Assembly: GCA_027563935.2 (NCBI GenBank)
Contig: CM050448.1
Coordinates: forward strand, 68,085,843-68,149,842
DNA: 64,000 nucleotides
Source of the DNA: Costus lasius
Lineage: Eukaryota; Streptophyta; Magnoliopsida; Zingiberales; Costaceae
Direction: 5' to 3'
The position numbers and the translations under genes were made by a program. The notes beneath the pieces are model-generated. The model saw only the letters and a list, made by a program, of their open reading frames with translations. It was not told the origin of the DNA and searched no databases. Position 1 is the first letter of the stretch. Each line of letters starts with the position of its first letter. Below are positions 22,695-36,300 of this stretch, piece after piece.

Positions 22695-25600
22695 TTGATT
22701 TTGTTCATGATCATGATGTTGATCCTGATTTTAATCATGATTTTCAAATTCTATCTTATGATATTCATCTTTATCTTCTTTTTAATCATAATCTTAAACT
22801 CGATTTTGATCTTGTTCGTAATCTTGGTCTTCAATTTTGATATTGTTATTGATATTAATATTGATCTAATCATGATGAAAATTTTGAACTCGATTATGAG
22901 CTTTAATTGTTATTAATCTTATTCTCATTCTTAATTATAACATTGATTTTATTCTCGATAATTATCTTCAGCTTCATTTTGATCTCACTTTTGATCTCAG
23001 ATTTCTATTTTAATCTTATAATCTTCATCTTTATCTTGCTTCTAATATTCATGTTAAACTCGATTTTGATCTCTCTAGATATATTGATTTTTAATCTTGA
23101 TTTTAATATTTATATTTATCTTGGTATTTTAATGATAAGGATGTTGATCTTGATTATGATCCATATTTGATGTTTATCATTTTGAAATCTTAATTTAATA
23201 TTGATTTTGTTCATGATAATGATGTTGATCTTGATTTTAATCATGATTTCAAACTCTATCTTATGATATTCATCTTTAGCTTCTTTTTAATCATAATCTT
23301 AAACTCTATTTTGATCTTGTTCGTAATCTTGGTCTTCAATCTTGATATTGTTATTGATATTGATATTGATCTAATCATGATAAAATTTTGAACTCGATTA
23401 TGAGCTTTAATTGTTATTAATCTTATTCTCATTCTTAATTATAACATTGATTTTATTCTCGATAATTATCTTCATCTTCATTTTGTTCTAAGTTTTGATC
23501 TCAGATTTCTATTTTAATCTTATAATCTTCATCTTTATCTTGCTCTTAATATTCATCTTAAACTCGATTTTGATCTCTATGGAGATATTGAGTTTTAATC
23601 TTGATATTAATATTTATATTTATCTTGGTCTTTTTATAATGAGGATGTTGATCTTGATTATGATCCATATTTGATGTTTATCATTTTGAAATCTTAATTT
23701 AATATTGATTTTGTTCATGATCATGATGTTTATCTTGATTTTAATCATGATTTCAAACTTCATCTTATGATATTCATCTTTATCTTCTTTTTAATTTTAA
23801 TCTTAAACTCGATTTTGATCTTGTTTGTAATCTTGGTCTCAAATCTTGATATTGTTATTAATAATGATATTGATCTAATCATGATGAAAATTTTGACCAC
23901 GATTATGAATTTTAATTGTTATTAATCTTATTCTTATTCTTAATTATAACATTGATTTTATTATTATAAGAATTATCTTCATCTTCATTTTGATCTCAGT
24001 TTTGTTCTTAGATTTTAGTATTAATCTTATAATCTTCATCTTTATCTTGCTCCTAATATTCATCTTAAACTCGATTTTGATCTCTATGGAGATATTGAGT
24101 TTTAATCTTGATATTAATATTTAAATTTATCTTGGTCATTTAATAATGAGGATGTTGATGTTGATTATGATCCATATTTGATGTTTATAATTTTGAAATC
24201 TTAATTTAATATTGATTTTGTTCATGATCATGATGTTGATCTTGATTTTAATCATGATTTTCAAACTCTATCTTATGATATTCATCTTTATCTTCTTTTT
24301 AATCATAATCTTAAACTCGATTTTGATCTTGTTCGTAATCTTGGTCTTCAATCTTCATATTGTTATTGATATTAATATTGATCTAATCATGATGAAAATT
24401 TTGAACTCGATTATGAGCTTTAATTGTTATTAATCTTATTCTCATTCTTAATTATAACATTGATTTTATTCTCGATAATTATCTTCAGCTTCATTTTGAT
24501 CTCACTTTTGATCTCAGATTTCTATTTTAATCTTATAATCTTCATCTTTATCTTGCTCCTAATATTCATGTTAAACTCGATTTTGATCTCTCTGGATATA
24601 TTGATTTTTAATCTTGATTTTAATATTTATATTTATCTTGGTATTTTAATGATAAGGATGTTGATCTTGATTATGATCCATATTTGATGTTTATCATTTT
24701 GAAATCTTAATTTAATATTGATTTTGTTCATGATAATGATGTTGATCTTGATTTTAATCATGATTTCAAACTCTATCTTATGATATTAATCTTTAGCTTC
24801 TTTTCAATCATAATCTTAAACTCTATTTTGATCTTGTTCGTAATCTTGGTCTTCAATCTTGATATTGTTATTGATATTGATATTGATCTAATCATGATGA
24901 AAATTTTGAACTCGATTATGAGCTTTAATTGTTATTAATCTTATTCTCATTCTTAATTATAACATTGATTTTATTCTCTATAATTATCTTAATCTTCATT
25001 TTGATCTCAGTTTTGATCTCGGATTTCAGTTTTAATCTTATAATCTTCATCTTTATCTTGCTCCTAATATTCATCTTAAACTCGATTTTGATCTCTATGG
25101 AGATATTGAGTTTTAATCTTGATATTAATATTTATATTTATCTTGGTCTTTTTATAATGAGGATGTTGATCTTGATTATGATCCATATTTGATGTTTATC
25201 ATTTTGAAATCTTAATTTAATATTGATTTGGTTCATGATCATGATTTTGATCTTGATTTTAATCATGATTTCAAACTCTATCTTATGATATTCATCTTTA
25301 TCTTCTTTTTAATCTTAATCTTAAACTCGATTTTGATCTTGTTCGTAATCTTGGTCTTCAATCTTGATATTGTTATTGATATTGATATTGATCTAATCCT
25401 GATGAAAATTTTGAACTCGATTATGAGTTTTAATTGTTATTAATCTTATTCTCATTCTTAATTATAACATTGATTTTATTCTTGATAATTATCTTCATCT
25501 TCATTTTGATCTCAGTTTTGATTTTAGATTTTAGTTTTAATCTTATAATCTTCATATTTATCTTGCTCCTAATATTCATCTTAAACTCGATTTTTATCTC

Positions 25601-27597
25601 TATGGAGATATTGAGTTATAATCTTGATATTAATATTTATATTTATCTTGGTCTTTTTATAATGAGGATGTTTATCTTGATTATGATCCATATTTGATGT
25701 TTATCATTTTGAAATCTTAATTTAATATTTATTTTGTTCATGATCATGATGTTGATCTTGATTTTAATCAAGATTTCAAACTTTATCTTATGATATTTAT
25801 CTTTATCTTCTTTTTAATCTTAATCTTAAACTCAATTTTGATCTTGTTTGTAATCTTAGTCTTCAATCTTGATATTGTTATAGATATTAATATTGATCTA
25901 ATCATGATGAAAATTTTGAACTCGATTATAAGCTTTAATTGTTATTAATCTTATTCTCATTCTTAATTATAACATTGATCTTATTCTTCACAATTATCTT
26001 CATCTTCATTTTGATCTCAGTTTTGATTTTAGATTTCAGTTTTAATCTTATAATTTTCATCTTTATCTTGCTCCTAATATTCATCTTAAACTCGATTTTG
26101 ATCTCTATGGAGATATTGAGTTTTAATCTTGATATTAATATTTATATTTATCTTGGTCTTTTTATAATGAGGATGTTGATCTTGATTATGATCCGTATTT
26201 GATGTTTATTATTTTGAAATCTTAATTTAATATTGATTTTGTTCATGATAATGATGTTGATCTTGATTTTAATCATGATTTCAAACTCTATCTTAAGATA
26301 TTCATCTTTATCTTCTTTTTATCATAATCTTAAACTCGATTTTGATCTTGTTCGTAATCTTGGTCTTCAATCTTGATATTGTTATTGATATTGATATTGA
26401 TCTAATCATGATGAAAATTTTGAACTCGTTTTCGAGCTTTAATTGTTATTAATCTTATTCTCATTCTTAATTATAACATTGATTTTATTCTCGATAATTA
26501 TCTTCATCTTCATTTTGATCTCAGTTTTGATCTCAGTTTTCAGTTTTAATCTTATAATCTTCATCTTTATCTTGCTCCTAATATTCATCTTAAACTCGAT
26601 TTTGATCTCTATGGAGATATTGAGTTTTAATCTTGATATTAATATTTATATTTATCTTGGTCTTTTTATAATGAGGATGTTGATCTTGATTATGATCCGT
26701 ATTTGATGTTTATCATTTTGAAATCTTAATTTAATATTGATTTGGTTCATGATCATGATTTTGATCTTGATTTTAATCATGATTTCAAACTCTATCTTAT
26801 GATATTCATCTTTATCTTCTTTTTAATCTTAATCTTAAACTCGATTTTGATCTTGTTCGTAATCTTGGTCTTCAATCTTGATATTGTTATTGATATTGAT
26901 ATTGATCTAATCATGATGAAAATTTTGAACTCGATTACGAGCTTTAATTGTTATTAATCTTATTCTCATTCTTAATTATAACATTGATTTTATTCTCGAT
27001 AATTATCTTTATCTTCATTTTGATCTCAGTTTTGATCTCAGTTTTCAGTTTTAATCTTATAATCTTCATCTTTTTCTTGCTCCTAATATTCATCTTAAAC
27101 TCGATTTTGATCTCTATGGAGATATTGAGTTTTAATCTTGATATTAATATTTATATTTATCTTGGTCTTTTTATAATGAGGATGTTGATCTTGATTATGA
27201 TCCGTATTTGATGTTTATTATTTTGAAATCTTAATTTAATATTGATTTTGTTCATGATAATGATGTTGATCTTGATTTTAATCATGATTTCAAACTCTAT
27301 CTTAAGATATTCATCTTTATCTTCTTTTTATCATAATCTTAAACTCGATTTTGATCTTGTTCGTAATCTTGGTCTTCAATCTTGATATTGTTATTGATAT
27401 TGATATTGATCTAATCATGATGAAAATTTTGAACTCGTTTTCGAGCTTTAATTGTTATTAATCTTATTCTCATTCTTAATTATAACATTGATTTTATTCT
27501 CGATAATTATCTTCATCTTCATTTTGATCTCAGTTTTGATCTCAGTTTTCAGTTTTAATCTTATAATCTTCATCTTTATCTTGCTCCTAATATTCAT

Positions 27598-27617
27598 CTT
27601 AAACTCGATTTTGATCT
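27598..27617. repeat. Shared box of the satellite, second-half copy
   Basis: CTTAAACTCGATTTTGATCT is the longest stretch kept in both half-units of the monomer. The neighbouring first-half copy is at 27843-27862, so copies alternate at about 245 and 260 bp along the array. It contains one of the few CpG sites of the monomer. A protein-binding role is unproven. Confidence 0.6.
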
Positions 27618-27710
27618 CTATGGAGATATTGAGTTTTAATCTTGATATTAATATTTATATTTATCTTGGTCTTTTTATAATGAGGATGTTGATCTTGATT
27701 ATGATCCGTA

Positions 27711-28215
27711 TTTGATGTTTATCATTTTGAAATCTTAATTTAATATTGATTTGGTTCATGATCATGATTTTGATCTTGATTTTAATCATGATTTCAAACT
27801 CTATCTTATGATATTCATCTTTATCTTCTTTTTAATCTTAATCTTAAACTCGATTTTGATCTTGTTCGTAATCTTGGTCTTCAATCTTGATATTGTTATT
27901 GATATTGATATTGATCTAATCCTGATGAAAATTTTGAACTCGATTATGAGTTTTAATTGTTATTAATCTTATTCTCATTCTTAATTATAACATTGATTTT
28001 ATTCTTGATAATTATCTTCATCTTCATTTTGATCTCAGTTTTGATTTTACATTTTAGTTTTAATCTTATAATCTTCATATTTATCTTGCTCCTAATATTC
28101 ATCTTAAACTCGATTTTTATCTCTATGGAGATATTGAGTTATAATCTTGATATTAATATTTATATTTATCTTGGTCTTTTTATAATGAGGATGTTTATCT
28201 TGATTATGATCCATA
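27711..28215. repeat. Representative 505-bp satellite monomer made of two related half-units
   Basis: A typical monomer, measured from one TTTGATGTTT to the next. The first half (27711-27956) and second half (27957-28215) align along their length. Both have CTTAATT, then ATTGATTTT, ATTCATCTTTATCTT or a close variant, CTTAAACTCGATTTT, TCTTGATATT and a GATTATGA end. Matching landmarks in the two halves are 246 bp apart at CTTAATT (27734, 27980) and 260 bp apart at AAACTCG (27846, 28106). The second half is longer, mainly through a 12-bp TTTTGATCTCAG duplication. Confidence 0.85.
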
Positions 28216-29282
28216 TTTGATGTTTATCATTTTGAAATCTTAATTTAATATTTATTTTGTTCATGATCATGATGTTGATCTTGATTTTAATCAAGATTTC
28301 AAACTTTATCTTATGATATTTATCTTTATCTTCTTTTTAATCTTAATCTTAAACTCGATTTTGATCTTGTTTGTAATCTTAGTCTTCAATCTTGATATTG
28401 TTATAGATATTAATATTGATCTAATCATGATGAAAATTTTGAACTCGATTATAAGCTTTAATTGTTATTAATCTTATTCTCATTCTTAATTATAACATTG
28501 ATCTTATTCTTCATAATTATCTTCATCTTCATTTTGATCTCAGTTTTGATTTTAGATTTCAGTTTTAATCTTATAATTTTCATCTTTATCTTGCTCCTAA
28601 TATTCATCTTAAACTCGATTTTGATCTCTATGAAAACATTGAGTTTTAATCTTGATATTAATATTTATATTTATCTTGGTCTTCTAATAATGAGGATGTT
28701 GATCTTGATTATGATCCATATTTGATGTTTATCATTTTGGAATCTTAATTTAAAATTGATTTTGTTCATGATCATGACGTTGATCTTGATTTTAGTCATG
28801 ATTTCAAACTTCATCTTATGATATTTATCTTTATCTTATTTTTAATTTTAATCTTAAACTCGATTTTGATCTTGTTTGTAATCTTGGTCTCAAATCTTGA
28901 TATTGGTATTAATATTGATATTGATCTAATCATGATGAAAATTTTGACCTCGATTATGAATTTTAATTGTTATTAATCTTATTCTTATTCTTAATTATAA
29001 CATTGATTTTATTTTTATAAGAATTATCTTCATCTTCATTTTGATCTCAGTTTTGTTCTCAGATTTCAGTTTTAATCTTATAATCTTCATCCTTATCTTG
29101 CTCCTAATATTCATCTAAAACTCGATTTTGATCTCTATGGAGATATTGAGTTTTAATCTTGATATTAATATTTATATTTATCTTGGTCATTTTATAATGA
29201 GGATGTTGATCTTGATTATGATCCGTATTTGATGTTTATCATTTTGAAATCTTATTTTAATATTGATTTGGTTCATGATCAT

Positions 29283-29330
29283 GATTTTGATCTTGATTTT
29301 AATCATGATTTTGATCTTGATTTTAATCAT
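29283..29330. repeat. 24-bp tandem duplication, copy 1
   Basis: The 24-bp word that starts GATTTTGATCTTGATTTT occurs twice in direct tandem (29283-29306, 29307-29330); ordinary monomers have it once. Confidence 0.93.
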
Positions 29331-30826
29331 GATTTCAAACTCTATCTTATGATATTCATCTTTATCTTCTTTTTAATCTTAATCTTAAACTCGATTTTGA
29401 TCTTGTTCGTAATCTTGGTCTTCAATATTGATATTGTTATTGATATTGATATTGATCTAATCATGATGAAAATTTTGAACTCGATTATGAGCTTTAATTG
29501 TTATTAATCTTATTCTCATTCTTAATTATAACATTGATTTTATTCTTGAAAATTATCTTCATCTTCATTTTGATCTCAGTTTTGATTTCAGATTTCAGTT
29601 TTAATCTTATAATCTTCATCTTTATCTTGCTCCTAATATACATCTTAAACACGATTTTGATCTCTATGGAGATATTGAGTTTTAATCTTGATATTAATAT
29701 TTATATTTATCTTGGTCTTTTTATAATGAGGATGTTGATCTTGATTATGATCCGTATTTGATGTTTATCATTTTGAAATCTTATTTTAATATTGATTTGG
29801 TTCATGATCATGATTTTGATTTTGATTTTAATCATGATTTCAAACTCTATCTTATGATATTCATCTTTAACTTCTTTTTAATCTTAATCTTAAACTCGAT
29901 TTTGATCTTGTTTGTAATGTTAGTCTTCAATCTTGATATTGTTCTTGAAATTGATATTGATCTAATCATGATGATAAAAATTTTGAACTCGATTACGAGC
30001 TTTAATTGTTATTAATCTTATTCTCATTCTTAATTATAACATTGATTTTATTCTCGATAATTATCTTCATCTTCATTTTGATCTCAGTTTTGATCTCAGA
30101 TTTCAGTTTTAATCTTATAATTTTCATCTTTATCTTGCTCCTAATATTCATCTTAAACTCGATTTTGATCTCTATGAAAACATTGAGTTTTAATCTTGAT
30201 ATTAATATTTATATTTATCTTGGTCTTCTAATAATGAGGATGTTGATCTTGATTATGATCCATATTTGATGTTTATCATTTTGGAATCTTAATTTAAAAT
30301 TGATTTTGTTCATGATCATGACGTTGATCTTGATTTTAGTCATGATTTCAAACTTCATCTTATGATATTTATCTTTATCTTATTTTTAATTTTAATCTTA
30401 AACTCGATTTTGATCTTGTTTGTAATCTTGGTCTCAAATCTTGATATTGGTATTAATATTGATATTGATCTAATCATGATGAAAATTTTGACCTCGATTA
30501 TGAATTTTAATTGTTATTAATCTTATTCTTATTCTTAATTATAACATTGATTTTATTTTTATAAGAATTATCTTCATCTTCATTTTGATCTCAGTTTTGT
30601 TCTCAGATTTCAGTTTTAATCTTATAATCTTCATCCTTATCTTGCTCCTAATATTCATCTAAAACTCGATTTTGATCTCTATGGAGATATTGAGTTTTAA
30701 TCTTGATATTAATATTTATATTTATCTTGGTCATTTTATAATGAGGATGTTGATCTTGATTATGATCCGTATTTGATGTTTATCATTTTGAAATCTTATT
30801 TTAATATTGATTTGGTTCATGATCAT

Positions 30827-30874
30827 GATTTTGATCTTGATTTTAATCATGATTTTGATCTTGATTTTAATCAT
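30827..30874. repeat. 24-bp tandem duplication, copy 2
   Basis: Same duplication as at 29283, 1544 bp further on (30827-30850, 30851-30874), carried along by amplification of the trimer. Confidence 0.93.
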
Positions 30875-32369
30875 GATTTCAAACTCTATCTTATGATATT
30901 CATATTTATCTTCTTTTTAATCTTAATCTTAAACTCGATTTTGATCTTGTTCGTAATCTTGGTCTTCAATATTGATATTGTTATTGATATTGATATTGAT
31001 CTAATCATGATGAAAATTTTGAACTCGATTATGAGCTTTAATTGTTATTAATCTTATTCTTATTCTTAATTATAACATTGATTTTATTCTTATAAGAATT
31101 ATGTTCATCTTTATTTTGATCTCAGTTTTGTTCTCAGATTTCAGTTTTAATCTTATAATCTTCATCTTTATCTTGCTCCTAATATTCATCTTAAACTCGA
31201 TTTTGATCTCTATGGAGATATTGAGTTTTAATCTTGATATTAATATTTATATTTATCTTGGTCTTTTTATAATGAGGATGTTTATCTTGATTATGATCCA
31301 TATTTGATGTTTATCATTTTGAAATCTTAATTTAATATTTATTTTGTTCATGATCATGATGTTGATCTTGATTTTAATCAAGATTTCAAACTTTATCTTA
31401 TGATATTTATCTTTATCTTCTTTTTAATCTTAATCTTAAACTCAATTTTGATCTTGTTTGTAATCTTAGTCTTCAATCTTGATATTGTTATAGATATTAA
31501 TATTGATCTAATCATGATGAAAATTTTGAACTCGATTATAAGCTTTAATTGTTATTAATCTTATTCTCATTCTTAATTATAACATTGATCTTATTCTTCA
31601 TAATTATCTTCATCTTCATTTTGATCTCAGTTTTGATTTTAGATTTCAGTTTTAATCTTATAATTTTCATCTTTATCTTGCTCCTAATATTCATCTTAAA
31701 CTCGATTTTGATCTCTATGAAAACATTGAGTTTTAATCTTGATATTAATATTTATATTTATCTTGGTCTTCTAATAATGAGGATGTTGATCTTGATTATG
31801 ATCCATATTTGATGTTTATCATTTTGGAATCTTAATTTAAAATTGATTTTGTTCATGATCATGACGTTGATCTTGATTTTAGTCATGATTTCAAACTTCA
31901 TCTTATGATATTTATCTTTATCTTATTTTTAATTTTAATCTTAAACTCGATTTTGATCTTGTTTGTAATCTTGGTCTCAAATCTTGATATTGGTATTAAT
32001 ATTGATATTGATCTAATCATGATGAAAATTTTGACCTCGATTATGAATTTTAATTGTTATTAATCTTATTCTTATTCTTAATTATAACATTGATTTTATT
32101 TTTATAAGAATTATCTTCATCTTCATTTTGATCTCAGTTTTGTTCTCAGATTTCAGTTTTAATCTTATAATCTTCATCCTTATCTTGCTCCTAATATTCA
32201 TCTAAAACTCGATTTTGATCTCTATGGAGATATTGAGTTTTAATCTTGATATTAATATTTATATTTATCTTGGTCATTTTATAATGAGGATGTTGATCTT
32301 GATTATGATCCGTATTTGATGTTTATCATTTTGAAATCTTATTTTAATATTGATTTGGTTCATGATCAT

Positions 32370-32417
32370 GATTTTGATCTTGATTTTAATCATGATTTTG
32401 ATCTTGATTTTAATCAT
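32370..32417. repeat. 24-bp tandem duplication, copy 3
   Basis: Same duplication again, 1543 bp after copy 2 (32370-32393, 32394-32417). No further copy is seen downstream. Confidence 0.93.
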
Positions 32418-33390
32418 GATTTCAAACTCTATCTTATGATATTCATCTTTATCTTCTTTTTAATCTTAATCTTAAACTCGATTTTGATCTTGTTCGTAAT
32501 CTTGGTCTTCAATATTGATATTGTTATTGATATTGATATTGATCTAATCATGATGAAAATTTTGAACTCGATTATGAGCTTTAATTGTTATTAATCTTAT
32601 TCTCATTCTTAATTATAACATTGATTTTATTCTTGAAAATTATCTTCATCTTCATTTTGATCTCAGTTTTGATTTCAGATTTCAGTTTTAATCTTATAAT
32701 CTTCATCTTTATCTTGCTCCTAATATACATCTTAAACACGATTTTGATCTCTATGGAGATATTGAGTTTTAATCTTGATATTAATATTTATATTTATCTT
32801 GGTCTTTTTATAATGAGGATGTTGATCTTGATTATGATCCGTATTTGATGTTTATCATTTTGAAATCTTATTTTAATATTGATTTGGTTCATGATCATGA
32901 TTTTGATTTTGATTTTAATCATGATTTCAAACTCTATCTTATGATATTCATCTTTAACTTCTTTTTAATCTTAATCTTAAACTCGATTTTGATCTTGTTT
33001 GTAATGTTAGTCTTCAATCTTGATATTGTTCTTGATATTGATATTGATCTAATCATGATGATAAAAATTTTGAACTCGATTACGAGCTTTAATTGTTATT
33101 AATCTTATTCTCATTCTTAATTATAACATTGATTTTATTCTCGATAATTATCTTCATCTTCATTTTGATCTCAGTTTTGATCTCAGATTTCAGTTTTAAT
33201 CTTATAATCTTCATCTTTATCTTGCTCCTAATATTCATCTTAAACTCGATTTTGATCTCTATGGAGATATTGAGTTTTAATCTTGATATTAATATTTATA
33301 TTTATCTTGGTCTTTTTATAATGAGGATGTTGATCTTGATTATGATCCGTATTTGATGTTTATCATTTTGAAATCTTAATTTAATATTGA

Positions 33391-36300
33391 TTTGGTTCAT
33401 GATCATGATTTTGATCTTGATTTTAATCATGATTTCAAACACTATCTTATGATATTCATCTTTATCTTCATTTTAATCTTAATCTTAAACTCGATTTTGA
33501 TCTTGTTTGTAATCTTAGTCTTCAATCTAATCATGACGAAAATTTTGAACTCGATTATAAGCTTTAATTGTTATTAATCTTATTCTCATTCTTAATTATA
33601 ACATCGATCTTATTCTTCATAATTATCTTCATCTTCTTTTTGATCTCTGTTTTGATTTTAGATTTCAATTTTAATCTTATAATTTTCATCTTTATCTTGC
33701 TCCTAATATTCATCTTAAACTCGATTTTGATCTCTGTGAAAACATTGAGTTTTAATCTTGATATTAATATTTATATTTATCTTGGTCTTCTAATAATGAG
33801 GATGTTGATCTTGATTATGATCCATATTTGATGTTTATCATTTTGGAATCTTAATTTAAAATTGATTTTGTTCATGATCATGACGTTGATCTTGATTTTA
33901 ATCATGATTTCAAACTTCATCTTATGATATTTATCTTTATCTTATTTTTAATTTTAATCTTAAACTCGATTTTGATCTTGTTTGTAATCTTGGTCTCAAA
34001 TCTTGATATTGTTATTAATATTGATATTGATTTAATCATGATGAAAATTTTGACCTCGATTATGAATTTTAATTGTTATTAATCTTATTCTTATTCTTAA
34101 TTATAAAATTGATTTTCTTCTTATAAGAATTATCTTCATCTTCATTTTGATCTCAGTTTTGTTCTCAGATTTCAGTTTTAATCTTATAATCTTCATCTTT
34201 ATCTTGCTACTAATATTCATCTTAAACTCGATTTTGATCTCTATGGAGATATTGAGTTTTAATCTTGATATTAATATTTATATTTATCTTGGACTTTTTA
34301 AAATGAGGATGTTTATCTCGATTATGATCCATATTTGATCTTTATCATTTTGAAATTTTAATTTAATATTTATTTTCTTCCTGATCATGATGTTGATCTT
34401 GATTTTAATCAAGATTTCAAACTTTATCTTATGATATTTATCTTTATCTTCTTTTTAATCTTAATCTTAAACTCGATTTTGATCTTGTTTGTAATCTTAG
34501 TCTTCAATCTTGATATTGTTATTGATATTGAAATTGATCTAATCATGATAAAAATTTTGAACTCGATTATAAGCTTTAATTGTTATTAATCTTATTCTCA
34601 TTCTTAATTATAACATTGATCTTATTCTTCATAATTATCTTCATCTTCATTTTGATCTCAGTTTTGATTTTAGATTTCAGTTTTAATGTTATAATTTTCA
34701 TCTTTATCTTGCTCCTAATATTCATCTTAAACTCGATTTTGATCTCTATGAAAACTTTGAGTTTTAATCTTGATATTAATATTTATATTTATCTTGGTCT
34801 TCTAATAATGAGGATGTTGATCTTGATTATGATTCATATTTGATGTTTATCATTTTGGAATCTTAATTTAAAATTGATTTTGTTCATGATCATGACGTTG
34901 ATCTTGATTTTAATCATGATTTCAAACTTCATTTTATGATATTTATCTTTATCTTATTTTTAATTTTAATCTTAAACTCGATTTTGATCTTGTTTGTAAT
35001 CTTGGTCTCAAATCTTGATATTGTTATTAATATTGATATTGATTTAATCATGATGAAAATTTTGACCTCGATTATGAATTTTAATTGTTATTAATCTTAT
35101 TCTTATTCTTAATTATAAAATTGATTTTCTTCTTATAAGAATTATCTTCATCTTCATTTTGATCTCAGTTTTGTTCTCAGATTTCAGTTTTAATCTTATA
35201 ATATTCATCTTTATCTTGCTACTAATATTCATCTTAAACTCGATTTTGATCTCTATGGAGATATTGAGTTTTAATCTTGATATTAATATTTATATTTATC
35301 TTGGACTTTTTAAAATGAGGATGTTTATCTCGATTATGATCCATATTTGATCTTTATCATTTTGAAATTTTAATTTAATATTTATTTTCTTCCTGATCAT
35401 GATGTTGATCTTGATTTTAATCAAGATTTCAAACTTTATCTTATGATATTTATCTTTATCTTCTTTTTAATCTTAATCTTAAACTCGATTTTGATATTGT
35501 TTGTAATCTTAGTCTTCAATCTTGATATTGTTATTGATATTGAAATTGATCTAATCATGATAAAAATTTTGAACTCGATTATAAGCTTTAATTGTTATTA
35601 ATCTTATTCTCATTCTTAATTATAACATTGATCTTATTCTTCATAATTATCTTCATCTTCATTTTGATCTCAGTTTTGATTTTAGATTTCAGTTTTAATG
35701 TTATAATTTTCATCTTTATCTTGCTCCTAATATTCATCTTAAACTCGATTTTGATCTCTATGAAAACTTTGAGTTTTAATCTTGATATTAATATTTATAT
35801 TTATCTTGGTCTTCTAATAATGAGGATGTTGATCTTGATTATGATTCATATTTGATGTTTATCATTTTGGAATCTTAATTTAAAATTGATTTTGTTCATG
35901 ATCATGACGTTGATCTTGATTTTAATCATGATTTCAAACTTCATTTTATGATATTTATCTTTATCTTATTTTTAATTTTAATCTTAAACTCGATTTTGAT
36001 CTTATTTGTAATCTTAGTCTTCAATCTTGATATTGTTATTGATATTGATATTGATCTAATCATGATGAAAATTTTGAACTCGATTATGAGCTTTAATTGT
36101 TATTAATCTTATTCTCATTCTTAATTATAACATTGATTTTATTCTTGAAAATTATCTCCATCTTCATTTTGATCTCAGTTTTGATTTTAGATTTTAGTTT
36201 TAATCTTATAATCTTCATCTTTATCTTGCTCCTAAAATACATCTTAAACTCGATTTTGATCTCTATGGAGATATTGAGTTTTAATCTTGATATTAATATT

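Larger units (their letters stand above)
16505..25200. repeat. Satellite array, trimer higher-order repeat of 1518 bp (right part)
   Basis: The 1518-bp trimer continues. The same marker frame recurs at 16625, 18141, 19659, 21177, 22695 and 24212, giving spacings of 1516, 1518, 1518, 1518 and 1517 bp. The 1517 spacing is explained by a single-base loss at about 23380 (ATGATAAAATTTTG for ATGATGAAAATTTTG). Units starting at 19659, 21177 and 22695 are almost identical. Units at 16625 and 18141 are less regular and include two divergent monomers. No gene is seen. Confidence 0.93.
25201..29230. repeat. Satellite array, block D1 (dimer and pentamer duplications)
   Basis: Eight monomers with overlapping duplications. 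Markers at 25228, 25434 and 25939 recur at 27751, 27957 and 28462 (offset 2523 bp, five monomers). Markers at 26443 and 26742 recur at 27452 and 27751 (offset 1009 bp, two monomers). The end of the block, 27.4-29.05 kb, also matches 7.5-9.1 kb. No gene is seen. Confidence 0.88.
29229..33390. repeat. Satellite array, block D2 (1543-1544-bp trimer)
   Basis: Three successive units start at 29229, 30773 and 32316 and share a private 24-bp tandem duplication, which makes the trimer 1543-1544 bp instead of about 1518. Units 1 and 3 match over their first 0.8 kb (markers 29498 and 32585, 29758 and 32845, offset 3087 bp), while units 1 and 2 match over their last part. The units are therefore mosaics. 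The stretch from about 32.6 kb recurs at 50.75 kb. No gene is seen. Confidence 0.88.
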
